A DNA stretch of 64,000 nt, from positions 3,844,001 to 3,908,000 of the forward strand of contig CM074187.1 in assembly GCA_037179385.1 (NCBI GenBank). Direction: 5' to 3'. Below the pieces are notes generated by a model that did not search any database, had not been told where the DNA came from, and was given only the letters and a program-made list of their open reading frames with translations. Positions 46,441-57,747 of the stretch are shown here, one piece after another. Made by a program: the position numbers and the translations under genes. This DNA is from Holothuria scabra. Its lineage: Eukaryota; Echinodermata; Holothuroidea; Aspidochirotida; Holothuriidae. Within the stretch, counting starts at the first letter, position 1. Each line of letters opens with the position of its first letter.

Positions 46441-46696
46441 ATGTAAAGAAAAATCTATCAAACACTGTCAATTTGAAAGCAGGTAAGGTATTTGATGGCA
46501 AGGAATCACTAATCCTTTTGGCTTTCTGGTTTGAATTAGCTGTCAGTCAAAGAGCTGAGCCAATTGAGAGTTTCAGTACCCCCATACCAAAATTGCAGTT
46601 GAGGGTGAGAGGTTTGGTCCTTTAAGGCATGGTTTTTCTGGACAGGCAAACAGTGTCAAAGGATTATAATAGGCCTCCAGGTGTTAGATACAACTC

Positions 46697-47006
46697 AAGT
46701 CCTGTATACACGAGCAACATTTGTAAAACATTCTCAAAACACTTCACCTGCAACAAACCCAAAACATGCTTGTTTTCGGTTTGTTGCACAGTGTAGACAG
46801 AGTAAAAACAATTTGAAAACATTTTGAAAATGTTTTGAAAAGAATTGACAGGACATTTCTTTTGCAACATTTTCAAAACATGCTGTATTCCCTGTCTACA
46901 CTGTGCAGCAAACCGAAAACAATCATGTTTTGGATTTGTTGCCAGTGGATGTTTTGGAAATGGTTTTGGGAATGTTTTGCAAATGTTGTTGGTGTATACA
47001 GGCCTT
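46697..47006. mobile_element. 310 bp hairpin MITE
   Basis: AAGTCCTGTATACACGAGCA at the left pairs with the complement of the right end (AAGGCCTGTATACACCAACA), and pairing continues for ~150 bases per arm. AAAACATTTTGAAAATGTTT lies near the centre. The 151-codon reverse frame is a by-product of A-rich arms. Confidence 0.75.
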
Positions 47007-47052
47007 AAGGTTTGTGTTGGATTATGAAAGATATCAAACGTTTCTGTAGGTT

Positions 47053-47178
47053 GTTCTGTAGACAACCAAAATTTTGAGTACAATGTAATTTCTTTGGAGG
47101 ACCTAAAGCTACTGGGCAACCAAAGATCCTAATTTTGGAAGATACAGCAACAAGGCACAAAAAATTTTCAAGCCCTGC
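47053..47178. mobile_element. hAT-type end fragment
   Basis: Ends GGCACAAAAAATTTTCAAGC then CCTG, like the right end of 59630-60037; GTAGACAACCAAAATTTTG lies at 47058. The left terminus is not seen. Confidence 0.4.
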
Positions 47179-47599
47179 TTAGAATAGAAGATGCTTCTGG
47201 TGGATTTGTAGAATTTAACATTTTTACAAGAAAAGTAATACTTTGTTGTCAGTTGATGGCTTGTGATGATAGCATTCTTGCCTAGGAAAATAAACATATT
47301 ATTAGCAACAAAAGGAAGACCTACTGCTAGACTGGTAGTACAGTACTATACAGCAGCAATAGGCCAACTTGTATGCACCAATTGCTTAGTAGTGAATACA
47401 GATTGGACTTTGGCTTCATTTATAACATTGTTAGTGTGTCACTTGTGTGTTATCAGAAGCACTTTATCAAGATAACTAACTAGTTTTTAAGCTTAGTTCT
47501 TTTCTGTAACTATGTTAAGTAGGTCACCCCAAAAGTTATATAGCAGTGTTTATTGGTCATTATTGCACTGAGAATACTTCTCAAGTGTGTATAGAGCCA
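47179..47599. other. Gene-free interval
   Basis: Nothing recognisable. Confidence 0.5.
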
Positions 47600-48170
47600 C
47601 ATGTAAACGATCCCCATGCTATTATATCTGTGCATGTTTAGTGCACTTACATAGCAACTAGAAACTCATGGACTCACGTAAATTTACCTGCAGAAAAGCC
47701 ATTCCCCAAAATTCCTTGTGCAATGTTGTCACATGACATTGTGATTGGGAAGGAAAACAGTGATGCACATGTGGTAATATGCAGTGAACTTCTGGGCCCA
47801 TCTTGTATGTAGTAGACTTGCAGTACAACGTGCGTATATGTTTTTACCTCCAAACAAGGGCTACTTTTTTGGTTTTGCTTGATGAAATCATATGCAAACC
47901 ATCCCTTACAAAATTTCAATTGCATTCTATGTAAAGACAAATCATAATACCGTTGATCCTAACCAGCCAGTCACAACTTGCACCATTGCCAGTGCCATAA
48001 GGTGTGTGACAATTCTGGGCTTCGAAATGAATTTGCCCATGAGTTGTTTTACTGTAAGATCTCTGTGTATGGGGACTTGTTGGGGATTCGTTGTAGGTAC
48101 ATTTCCCTGCAGATTACTCTTTTTAAAAAAAAAGATGTAAGTACAGGGCAAGAAGTGCCAGAGAATATTT
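47600..48170 (-). mobile_element. hAT family E, old reverse copy
   Basis: Diverged but co-linear with 37920-38580: CAATGTTGTCACATGACA, AAAACAGTGATGCACATG, TTGATCCTAACCAGCCAGTC. The 167-codon reverse frame overlapping it (47942-48445) has no recognised domain. Confidence 0.6.
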
Positions 48171-49192
48171 GAGTAAATCGATTTGGGGGGAATTTGTATT
48201 GATAAAGGCATTTTGGAAGCAGCATTGTCCCCTGTGTTGATGTACTCTGTAACGTATAGAATAGGTTTTTGCCATGAGACATCGCAGCTTCTTGAGCAAT
48301 GAATGAAAAATATACCAGATCTGGTGGCCCCAAATTTGTGTACAGCTACAGTATAATACAGAAATAATGTACTGTTACAGTCTGTGCAGGGGTGATCCTT
48401 AAGCAAAGTTCTGAAATTTGTTGTCCAAAGGACAACCAGCTTCAAGAATTTGGTTGTCCTCCCAAAAATTTAGTCATCCTCCACAAAAGACATGTGCAAA
48501 CAAGAAAGTTGTGCAATGTGCATTTTGTGGTTTCAGGACAATTCATTTATTTTTATTGCACTGGCTGCTATTTGCATTGCATTATATCTAGCGTGAAAGT
48601 CACTTTATTGAAAATACACATGAAAGGGGAAAACTATAACGGACAGAAACACGAAGACAAAAACCTGCTGTATACACAGCTAGAACACCAGCATACAATA
48701 CACTTAAATAGGAATAGTCAATGCAGAGCCCGTGAAGCGTTCTGTTCAATACTCTGGAATGAGTAACAGTAATACCCGAAGTAACAGTTGGGGAATCTCC
48801 GAGACAACAGAAGTCGGCCTCCGTGATCATTGCTGCTACTCCCACCCCCCACATTTTATTCATCACTTACTCAAGGACGGACAAAAGACATTTTTAGCTC
48901 ACACATGTACAAATGTGTGAGGTTATCAAAAAGGGCAGATGGTGTCAACTTTTTAACAAAAGTCTTCTTTTTCCTCATTTTTGGAGATTTGGGGCTGAAA
49001 TTTTGGTGCATGATTGCTTTGGAGGGGAGCATTCATACCTACCTACTTGCATTCTAATATAGGAAATTTAAGTTGTGTTTTAAAGCTGTTTTTTTAGGGC
49101 TGAGTTCATTTTGCTTGCTGAGCAGTTAGCTGTTTATATATTGCACTAATAGCAGTATGCGCTTATCTTGCACATAATCAGCTGTGGTCAGA
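48171..49192. other. Gene-free interval with a GTTGTCC-rich patch
   Basis: 48418-48485 has TTGTCCAAAGGACAACC and GGTTGTCCTCCC, like the inner parts of the hAT-like elements at 59.6-60.6 kb. Frames of up to 124 codons are not convincing. Confidence 0.45.
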
Positions 49193-49292
49193 TAGTGTGG
49201 AGTGAATGAAGCTTTACACAAGGGAGTTACAACAGGGAGTTGCCAGAGTCTCTAGCAACTCTCTGGTTACCACACACCCTGTTGTCACTATC
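49193..49292. repeat. Imperfect 100 bp inverted repeat
   Basis: GATAGTG at the left and CACTATC at the right, ACAACAGGG and CCCTGTTGT, and a central GAGTTGCCAGAG / CTCTAGCAACTC pair. Confidence 0.5.
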
Positions 49293-50035
49293 TATTTTGG
49301 AGATAGCTTTCATTCTGTTCTGTACAATTTATCATGAGTTGGCCAAGCCAAGCAATAAATAACATAACTGTTTGAGTTCAATAAGCAGAGTGCAGTAGGA
49401 ACTTCTGGAGTCTCTGTGTTATATTTTGATAAGTACAGAGTCATGCAGTGTTTACTTGTGGATTTGAAGGTGCAACTTAATGTACTTTGCAATACCTGAG
49501 CAGTTTACAGGTACGATAAGTTATAATTTCATCTTACGGCCTAATGCCTTTAAGAATACGCAGTCCAGGCTTTCATGATTTGAGAAAACGCACAGTAATA
49601 TTTAGATCTACCATAAAACTATATCAGATATGTATCTACCTGCTAATTTACAAATGTTTTGTGCAGGGCTGGAAAAAATGTTTATTTCCCAGGAAGGGAG
49701 TGAAATTATTTCCCTGGAAGGGAGTTAAATTTCCCACAATTCCCCCCATGTTTTCATGTACAGAAATGGTAAATTTCCCTCCAATTGCCTAAATTTCCCT
49801 CCAGATGGCAAAATTTCCCATGAAGGACCTTCCCAACTTTTTCCACCAATGGTTTTATGTTCACTATTCTTTACTTCCTTGCATTTAATTTTGTAATGTA
49901 AGAAAGTTTAGGAAACAGACAACAGATAAAATTTGGTTTAACTTTGAGCTCCTATTTTTAACAGACAAAACTGGTTGGGTGAGCTTTACAACAGCATTGC
50001 TGTTCTAATTTCTCCTAATAACTTCCCAACGTTCG
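49293..50035. other. Gene-free interval with TTTCCC-rich element
   Basis: 49668-49845 begins CAGGGCTGGAAAAAATG and ends CAACTTTTTCCACC. It contains several AAATTTCCC words and is probably another small hAT-like element; the ends are too short to prove it. Confidence 0.4.
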
Positions 50036-50043
50036 GTAGACAC

Positions 50044-50598
50044 CAGGCTTGGGGTGATCGTAATCAGTAATCGTAATCGATTGCAATCGATTGCACATTT
50101 TGAAGTAGTTGTAATCGCAATCGATTACTTTTGTGAAAATCGCAAAGTAATTGCAATTGTAATGGATTACAATGGCAAAGTAATCGCAATCGTGGTTTCC
50201 TTTCTGATTACATTGAATTGAACAAAGAGTAAAGTTACTGAACAATTTTTTCAGTTCCTGGTTCTTCTGTTGGAATGACAAAATTTAATTGTCCCTCTTT
50301 CTTGGATGTTCCAGCTTAAAATGATGGAGAAGTGCATGGGTTCAATAATCTCTACTTTGGGAGGACTTGGTTCTGTCCGGGCTTATCTAGAGCAATGGCT
50401 ATGGCCTTTTTTCGAGTTGTGGCCCAGGGCACTGGCTTGTTTTGCCTACTACTGTTTTTTATGTGGAAAGAAATGTAATCGCAATCGTAATCAATTACTT
50501 TCAATTTAAGCTGTAATCGTAATCATAATCGCAATCGTAAAATATGAAGTAATTGCAACTGTAATCGATTACATTGAGATGTAATCGCCCCAAGCCTG
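50044..50598 (+). mobile_element. 555 bp non-autonomous hAT element with perfect duplication
   Basis: Ends CAGGCTTGGGG and CCCCAAGCCTG are inverted; the 8 bp GTAGACAC is present on both sides (50036-50043, 50599-50606). Both arms are filled with variants of GTAATCGCAATCGATTAC. The middle (50250-50470) is non-repetitive, with a 67-codon frame of no known family. Confidence 0.88.
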
Positions 50599-50606
50599 GT
50601 AGACAC

Positions 50607-52465
50607 GATAATAATGTGACACGCCCCTTGCATCCTGTGTATTGTATTACTGTAACCAGTTCAGGGTGGAAAATATTGGGAATAGTTATGAAGGGAATAT
50701 CATTTTTGTATAGGTGTAATATTTTCACTTCAAAAGTGAAGTTACAAATCAACCGTTCATACAGTTGACTTGTTAGCAGTCTGTGTCACATGTTCTTTGA
50801 TAATTTAGTTCTAAGGCCAACATCATGCTTCGTTTAATTTTCATCCCCCAATCATGTTGGAACCGTGCAATCTATTTCACTCCTACTTACCTCATCTCTT
50901 ACACATATGAACGTTCCCCTCCTTGGTCCGGACTTGTTTAATGGGAAGTTCGAGGAACTTTTGCAACAGGAAGTTAAGCGACATAAAGATAAGAAGGATG
51001 CAGACTTCAGGCCTAGGTCTTCCTTCAAGCAAAGGCCTTCCTCTAGGCCCTCAACTTCTACGTCGTCGACACTCTTTATCAGTTTGTCTGATAAAGCGTG
51101 TCGATGACGTAGAAGTTGAGGGCCTAGAGGAAGGCCTTTGCTTGAAGGAAGACTTGAGGGCCTAGAGGAAGGCCTTTGCTTGAAGGAAGACCTAGGCCTG
51201 AAGTCTTCATCCTTCATATCTTTATGTCGCTTAACTTTCTGTTGCAAAAGTTCCTCGAACTTCCCATTGAACAAGTCCGGACCAAGGAGGGGAACGTTCA
51301 TATGTGTAAGAGATGAGGTAAGTAGGGTTTATAGATTCCCAAACCAGGTAAGTTTTGGGGATTCTTTTACTGTACTGGGCTGCTGTTGCGTTAATGTACT
51401 GTAGCTTCTTAGCAGTTCTGGGCAGCAAAACAATTGCACCCGATTAACGTACCTTATGGTTCCTTCCGGATATAAATATCCCCGTATATTGTTAGCAGTT
51501 CTTGTCTTAAACTTACGTCTTGTTTAAAAAGAATGTGCAACTGAAATGCATGTAAGTCCGATCCCTGAAAAATCCATGTACGCAGAGATTTGTGATGCAG
51601 TTTCTAGGTGAATTTTGCACGGGGATCGCCCGGCTTCGCTAGCCGGCTAAGTAAGCATGACAAGTGCGATCGTCGTAACACAAACTCAACGGGAAAAGTT
51701 GTCTCAAGGCCGAGTATTTTCACACAATAAATCACATAAGCGAAGGCACAAGTTGTGATTGGCTAGCTAGAATCAATGCAATTGAACCAATCACGATGCA
51801 AGGACCAATTTAAATTTTGCATTGGATCGTATGCATATGATGTCACCAAGCAAAACAAGATGCCTTGTTTGGCGGTAAAAAGGGACGCGCACGTAAGTCT
51901 AGTGCATGCGTGGGCCAAGAAGTTAGCTGCACGAGACCATGTGCATCACTATTTTCATTTGCAATGACGTTTACAACATTGCATAAGTCCTACTGTAAGT
52001 AACATTACAGAAGGAAGGGATAGGGGTAGCTTAATTTATGCAAGATAATAACCACCGAACTTCACAAGATTCTAGGTGCGAAGTGTACAAAACGTGCACG
52101 GATATGTATGCAAAGCTTGGAGATTTAGAAAAACGGCGAAACACTGCAGCTAGATAGTCTGTTCTATGTGTTTTGTGCAGAACCATTTGTACAGCAACTT
52201 ACGTGGCGCTTTCAGCGAGACAGCAAGGAATGCACATTGAATGCAATTCTAATTCAAGGTAATACTACCGAGTTATAGCGGAAAATATCGGACAGCAGGG
52301 GTAAAATTTATACCTTTGTAATTATCAGTGCATCCCGTTTTGGGGGGAAGTAAAAGGATTGAGTATGTACAGGAATTTTAACGAAACTAAGAGCAACTTT
52401 TAAGTATATTTAGCCCCTTTTTCCAGTTTACAAATAATCGGTGGTTATGATAGGTTGAATTGAGG
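50607..52465 (+). mobile_element. hAT family E, forward copy with nested hairpin
   Basis: Co-linear with 30880-32280: TGTATTGTATTACTGTAACC, AAGGCCAACATCATGCTTCG, TATAAATATCCCCGTATATT, CAAATAATCGGTGG near 52435. The family E left terminus is missing. It is interrupted at 50869-51337 by the hairpin. Confidence 0.8.
50869..51337. mobile_element. Near-perfect hairpin with coding-like arms
   Basis: The ~210-230 base arms pair with only a handful of mismatches around a centre near 51084; the right arm has an extra tandem 37-39 bp block. Each arm read outward-in gives MNVPLLGPDLFNGKFEELLQ, then a KRHKD and FRPRSSFKQRPSSRPS stretch, so both strands show the same peptide. GAG-GTAAGT at the outer edge of the arms resembles a splice donor, as if an exon edge had been copied twice in opposition. 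Of four arm differences in the shared frame, three change the residue, so no coding constraint since duplication is apparent. Origin unknown. Confidence 0.75.
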
Positions 52466-54645
52466 AAAATGGGCCTTCGATTATAAACTTATGAAAAATG
52501 TCTGTTGAAGGCCTAAGCAAAACATACAGTAGCCATGGCCATGATGGCTTTCCTGATTTGAGGCCCAAGCAGTATTAATAAAGTAAATACACTCTGCTGG
52601 ACTTTTTTATCTTCTCTTTCCCCATCAGCCTTGTCCACTTTCCCCAAAGCAGCCAAGCTGTCCACATGTCATAGTACAGTCTGTGATCTCTGGCCTTATG
52701 TAGCTTATCTTTCCCCGGCCAGCATGGTGGGTGTTGCATATACAAGCAAGTCTTCCTAGTACTCTAACTATTGTAAATTACTGGCTCCTGTCTGTGAAAC
52801 TGAGAGTACTAGGGCACTTGTATGAAAACCAAATATTCTTTTCTCTCAAGAATACAATTTATTTTTGTTTCCTACAATCCAAATTATCTCAGCCTTTCAG
52901 ATATCCAGTGACTTGCCGTCTACCTAAGGCCCAACATGATTAGTGCACAGTGAAACCACAATGCAAGAACACCACCCCATCAATTACCTTGGGCTTGTCT
53001 TAAACATTGCAGTGAGGTCTCCTCTGGTATGCCAGTTCCAGTGACCTCCACCTTTTGTGACCTCAATTACCGTGGCAACCAGAACAAATCTCCTATGGTA
53101 TGCCAACTTTTTAATGAGAAAGTCTTTTTCAGTGATGGGAATTGGGGCTTAGTGCAAAAAAGAAAAATTCTCTTGAAACCACTTTGCTCATGCACAGTCT
53201 CTGTGATGGGGAGTATACTGGAGTAACATTCTAGCAGCAGGCAAAGTGAAGTATTTAGAAGGAATATGATTGGGTAGATCAGGGAAAGATCACTTTGTGT
53301 GGGCTCCCTATCCAGAATGGTTTCACACTAATGAAGAGTTGTACATGAGCAGTTAGTTATGTGTGTGAGCCACTGTGATGAAAGGAGACGGACTGAGAGG
53401 CTTGTGTCGGTATAGTCAATGAATTAACCACAAAAACTGACTGGACTAATATTACAGGGTATTCAACTGGGAAGTTGAGGTAAGCAAGGAGCAGTGATAT
53501 TTAAGCCTTTGAAGTGGAGTGGTTTCAGTGTGTCTTGTCAGTCTTTCATTCTTTTGGAGCATTTCATATATTTTCTTCGTAAACCTGGAGTAGTCAGATT
53601 GTCTCTGCTGATGTGTCATCTTTTGGGTATTTTCATCTGCATTTCACCCGGCTTTTTTTTTTTGCTTTGTTTTTTTCTCTTTAGTGGTGGAGGAAGGAAA
53701 GTTTGTCCTAAACTGACTGGATCATGTGGATGCATCCTCAACATCTTGCATAATTCATGTGAATTGTTATGTGATTGTGTCATATGTTCTCTGAGTTTTC
53801 TAAAGTATTCATTACTTGGAGCATCCAAATGCCTTAAGTTACCATTACCAGGTTGCATATTTGTCTTAAGTTTGTTAGCTAATCAAAACTTGAAAAGTTA
53901 GTAGGCAGGGTCCATATAGTCAGTTACACACTGTCAATTGTAACTGCCTGTTGCTGTCACATATCAGGTCGGAGGAGGGTGGTGGGACATAGGTAATGCT
54001 TGAAGACGGTGGTTTGGAGAAAGAAATGTATGTGGAATGACTTGCTTTTTAATGCCATTAGGTGTACAGTACACAGAGTATGAGACTGGGCTATTATACT
54101 GTTTGAACTAGGGGTGTGTGTGGGTTTCAAGGCTATGTCACAGAACTCCTATATTTGCTTCTGATCTTGACCACCCTGCACACTCTTTCTCTCTCCCTTT
54201 TCGCCTTGTATTTTAAATATTCCTAAACATATCCATTTGCACCTGCTGTTTAAAAACAGACAAGTACATGTGGGAAAGATGTTAATAAACCGACAAATAG
54301 GAAAGACAGGCCAATTAAAAGAAAGAAAATGGATGATTCAAAGTTGTATGAGGATTGTGTTTTACAGTTCTCCATTAAGTCCCCTGCTCGAACTACCCCA
54401 ATAAATTTTTGAAGGGCAGAACAGCTGTTTAGTGATAAATTGATGAGTGGGATAGTGAAAAGGATTTTGGTTCTTAGTACATTATGAAATCATAGGAAAA
54501 CAGCAACACTAAAAGAATAGCATGGAGTTAAGAATTGCAAATATGCAACATGTTAGTTAATTTTTCACCTTCTCTTGTTTTCAAGACACTGGTATTGGCT
54601 TTGACAGGTGCATTTTGGTTGCATTAGCTGTAACTTAGTAGAAGC
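52466..54645. other. Gene-free interval, less repetitive
   Basis: The frame 53494-53901 (135 codons) is hydrophobic but has no recognisable domain. TATTACAG at 53449-53456 and GAG-GTAAGC at about 53484 would bound a 22 base micro-exon, which is weak evidence. Confidence 0.5.
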
Positions 54646-54735
54646 TGTAACTTGGTGGAGGTCAAGTTATGCAGGGTCACCAGAGGTCATAGGGACAAAA
54701 CCTTGTAAACATGATATCTCAAGAAGTGTAGCAGT
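54646..54735 (+). repeat. Isolated fragment of a receptor-motif unit
   Basis: GGTGGAGGTCAAGTTATG, GGGTCACCAGAGGTCATAGG and CTTGTAAACATGATATCTC follow the order of the 42-46 kb arrays. Confidence 0.6.
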
Positions 54736-55848
54736 GATGGGTTCTGTACAAAGCATGTGCATGGAATTTGCGTGATGTTAACAAACAAAAATTACTAATG
54801 CGAAAAATTATACAAATGTTTCTTAATTATATGTACACTGGGATTCTTGCCCTCCTCTATTTCTTTCTCCCTCTCTCTCTCTCTCGCTTTATGCTTTATT
54901 CTCCATTCTTTTCTGTTTAACAGTAATACGTACAAAATGATTTTCCAAGCAAATTTTGATGATACCAACAGTTTCTGTTATTATTTTAGATAATACTTCA
55001 AATGATTCTTCAACAATTCACCATTTCACCAGAGTTCTCTGCACTCCTTAAGTTTCTCTTATTTCTTTTCCAAAAATAAATCTTTACATTTTCTTCTTCT
55101 ACACTCACTATAGATTAGACTGTTCTTTTCTCCATTGTTGCTTCAAACTTGAAATTTCTTATTTCTTTCAAATTGGTTGTTCACATTCTTTTTCCAAATT
55201 GGATACTGTGGCCTATGTCTCGCTTTACCACTCTACTCGGTGGGGTTACAGCCCTTCAATACGTAGCCACCTATATTCAAGAGAGAAATCCAAAAATTTG
55301 TCAATGCCAATTTCCTCACTTGACGGCAATCAAAAACACAGTGACCCTCCCAAACAAAGTGCAGAGAACTCTCACATATTAAACAATAAGGTAAAATTCT
55401 TAATTATGTAAGGACACAATAAGGTAAAATTCTTAATTATGTAAGGACCCAAAGGACATGGCAAGGTCAACAATACTGTAGTCTCCTGCCTTTTACATAA
55501 TATGCGGTCCTACATGCCACGTCTGCTTACACCATTTCTTAAATTTCTTAAGTGTAATTTAAACCTTTCTTGGAGTATTTGTAGTACACAAAGAGACAAT
55601 TGCCAGAAGGCTCAAGTAGCTCATTAATTGGGTTCATGATGTTCTAAATTTTGTTGAAAGGTGTTAAGCAGGGTTGTAGCTAGCCAAATTTGAGTGCCAG
55701 GTAATTGTCTGATCTGTGAAAGTACCTCACCCCACTGTATGTCATCTACCCCATGTTCCAGCCACTCATTTTTCATTTTTTACCTCATTTTACTATAGGG
55801 AGTGAAATTGGTGCTAGTTTGAAGGTTAGTTAGTCAGATGAAGTTTTA
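54736..55848. other. Gene-free interval with simple repeats
   Basis: (CT)n at 54869-54885. A perfect 33 bp tandem duplication occupies 55383-55415 and 55416-55448 (unit begins ACAATAAGGTAAAATTC). Confidence 0.6.
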
Positions 55849-55924
55849 AGGCCCAGTTTCCTTCCTATTGGTTCAAGGTGAGCCGGCTACTGCCTTTTTT
55901 CTAGTTGCGGCTCACTGGCTTGTC
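55849..55924 (-). repeat. Short interspersed repeat, copy 2 (reverse)
   Basis: GGCCCAGTTTCCTTCC, GTGAGCCGGCTACTGCC and GTTGCGGCTCACTGGC are the complement of 5962-6040. Confidence 0.55.
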
Positions 55925-57540
55925 TAATCAGGAAGATTTGTGGTGGGTGGAGATAGGTGTATTTGTCTGGAGTGCTCGGTGTCACCACCCAGCACCACCA
56001 TTATAGCTATATCCCTGGTGTTCGGGTGTTATTAGGTGTTTGCTTCACGTACCAATGAAAAATGTTCAACCCCTAATTTATTGATATCTCGAGAAATGGA
56101 AGTATGACCACTCTGTGTTGTAGATTTGGTTCTTCTTTTACATATGAAAATTAAAAGTTTGCTTTAACTTCCCCTTAAAGTTCTACTAATTTCAAAGGGG
56201 AAGAGGGCCATCATTCAACCCTCAACTCATTTGGAAGCAATAAGTAGCCTACATCTTAGAATTTTCTTATGTTCTTATTCTGTAAGTATTCATGTATTAC
56301 ATGGTTAATGTAAACCAGGCAGTAAATCCTAGCTAGTATTTCACAATTGCAGAGAAAAATGTCACATGGTCCATCCGTAAGAGCCCATCTTGAAACAGGA
56401 CAGTCCACTACACTACTTCAAGTTGGGGTGACTGCACTTTACCCTTCTTAATAATGTCCATCAACTTGTAGAATGCCTTTTGCTGCATGCTTTGTTGGGA
56501 ACTCCATAGTCTTCTGAGCAGGATGATGGTTGGTTTGTTGGGCGCATTTATGTTGCAAGGGCATATCTATGTTGTTCTGTGCTTCTCCAGGAGCTAACAA
56601 GGAAAGGTTCTACACTGTTATGTGGACGTCCCTGTGCTCCGACACCTCAATGTCCCGACCTCGCTATCTTTGGACTATTTTGTACTTTGGTACCAACAAA
56701 GTGTACTTTGGCGCTGTTTTGTTTTGTCGAAAGAGATGTCAGCATCTGTTATAAGAAAGTAGAATGGCCAGAACTGTCATTTCTTACCTTTGCCCAAGTG
56801 CAGTAGAAATTTACAGCAGCTCTGCAGTAGTATTTCATTTTGTCTGACAACCACCAACAGAGTGGTCAGTATGGCCTTAATGGCATTCAGAACTGGTATC
56901 AGATCATGAGAGCAAGACCACCTCATTCATTTCATTTCGATGTTGCCATTATTAGCTTTAATGGCAAATTCATAGGCCAAAAAATGAGAAATCTGGGAAG
57001 TTCCTTTTCATGGAAATCTGGAAGTTGCAGTAAAACAAAGAAATTATTTGAATTTTGACTTGCTTTCCTGGGCAGAAAATATCCTGACAGATTTTTTAAC
57101 CCAGTGTGTGGGTTCTGCAGCCAAACAGTAATTTTTTTTGTTTTTGTCTGATGTATCTTAGTTTTTTCATAAGGATTAATATTCATAAATCTAATGAAAG
57201 ACTAAGCCAATGTTGATGCAGTTTTAAAAAATTTTCAAGTTCAAAATAATCACTCCAGCAAGTTCCACATTGAAAATTCCAATAGTTCTGGTCAGAGCCC
57301 ATTGTACTGTAAGGTACACTTGCAGTGAAGCTTGTTTGTCTTTATATTGCAATCTCCTCCTGTACACTGGCTTCAAATCACTGACTGGCCATGAACAACT
57401 GGACTCATTGGTATGGTACACAGTTGCTTACTAATGAAAGTAATCCTGCCTACAATAAATTGGGGCATTGTTTTGCAAATTTTTAGCCTTTAGAATTGGA
57501 TTGAAATAATCCCATTCAATTTCTCTCTGGCATCTTTGGA
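55925..57540. other. Gene-free interval
   Basis: A reverse relative of the 22.1 kb repeat lies at 56085-56180 (TGATATCTCGAGAAATGG, TTTGGTTCTTCTTTTACATA). Otherwise no gene or repeat can be named. Confidence 0.5.
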
Positions 57541-57561
57541 ATCTATCCCTTGCTCTTGCAG

Positions 57562-57747
57562 TTATAAAGGATGCCTGTCTTGGGGAAGAACTTAAAACCA
57601 CCATTCACTATAAACCTCAAGCTCTGATTGGCTTGCCTTGTCTCAAACAAAAGAGCCTTTGGCCAGATCAATTCTCCATTCTGGAGACAGAGGGAAGCTA
57701 TTTACTTTACTATTCAGCTTTTCAAGTAGCATTGATATGGGAGGCTG
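57562..57747 (+). other. Candidate exon (186 bases), unknown protein
   Basis: A pyrimidine-rich tract ending TTGCTCTTGCAG (57561) precedes a frame with no stop for 75 codons (stop at 57789-57791). The frame starts IKDACLGEELKTTIHYKPQA and ends near YYSAFQVALIWEAGEG. A donor CTG-GTGAGG would cut after 57747, giving a phase 1-1 exon. No family is recognised. The open frame alone is not significant, and there is no homology support. Confidence 0.2.

Larger units (their letters stand above)
41867..46507 (+). mobile_element. Array element carrying nuclear-receptor-like repeats
   Basis: Bounded by GATTCCTTGCC (41867-41877) and GGCAAGGAATC (46497-46507), a perfect 11 bp inverted pair. The left end continues as a hairpin (TTCCTTGCC...GGCAAGGAA). 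After a (TG)n tract come tandem units, each holding AGGTCAAAGGTCA or a near variant. No transposase, RT or replicase is visible. Mobility is inferred from the clean interruption of a MITE. Classic hAT or Helitron end signatures do not fit well. Confidence 0.6.
41780..46625 (+). mobile_element. 300 bp MITE (family G), copy 4, split by the array element
   Basis: 41780-41866 matches the first half of family G (AGTACTGTTCATGCTGTG, ATAAGCTTTGG) and 46518-46625 the second half (TTTGAATTAGCTGTC, GAGGGTGAGAGGTTTGG, TCCTTTAA). The intervening 4.6 kb is the receptor-motif array element. The first ~100 bases of the MITE are not recognisable. Confidence 0.7.

Noticed and set aside
41867..46507. Helitron
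   Set aside because: There is an end hairpin, but no 5' TC plus 3' CTRR arrangement and no Rep/helicase frame.
46664..47119. 151-codon reverse frame
   Set aside because: It lies on the arms of a hairpin MITE and is explained by A-rich, stop-poor inverted repeats.
47942..48445. 167-codon reverse frame
   Set aside because: It overlaps an old family E transposon copy, with no recognised domain.
53494..53901. Hydrophobic 135-codon frame as a membrane protein
   Set aside because: Hydrophobicity follows from T-rich DNA; no conserved motif or splice structure.
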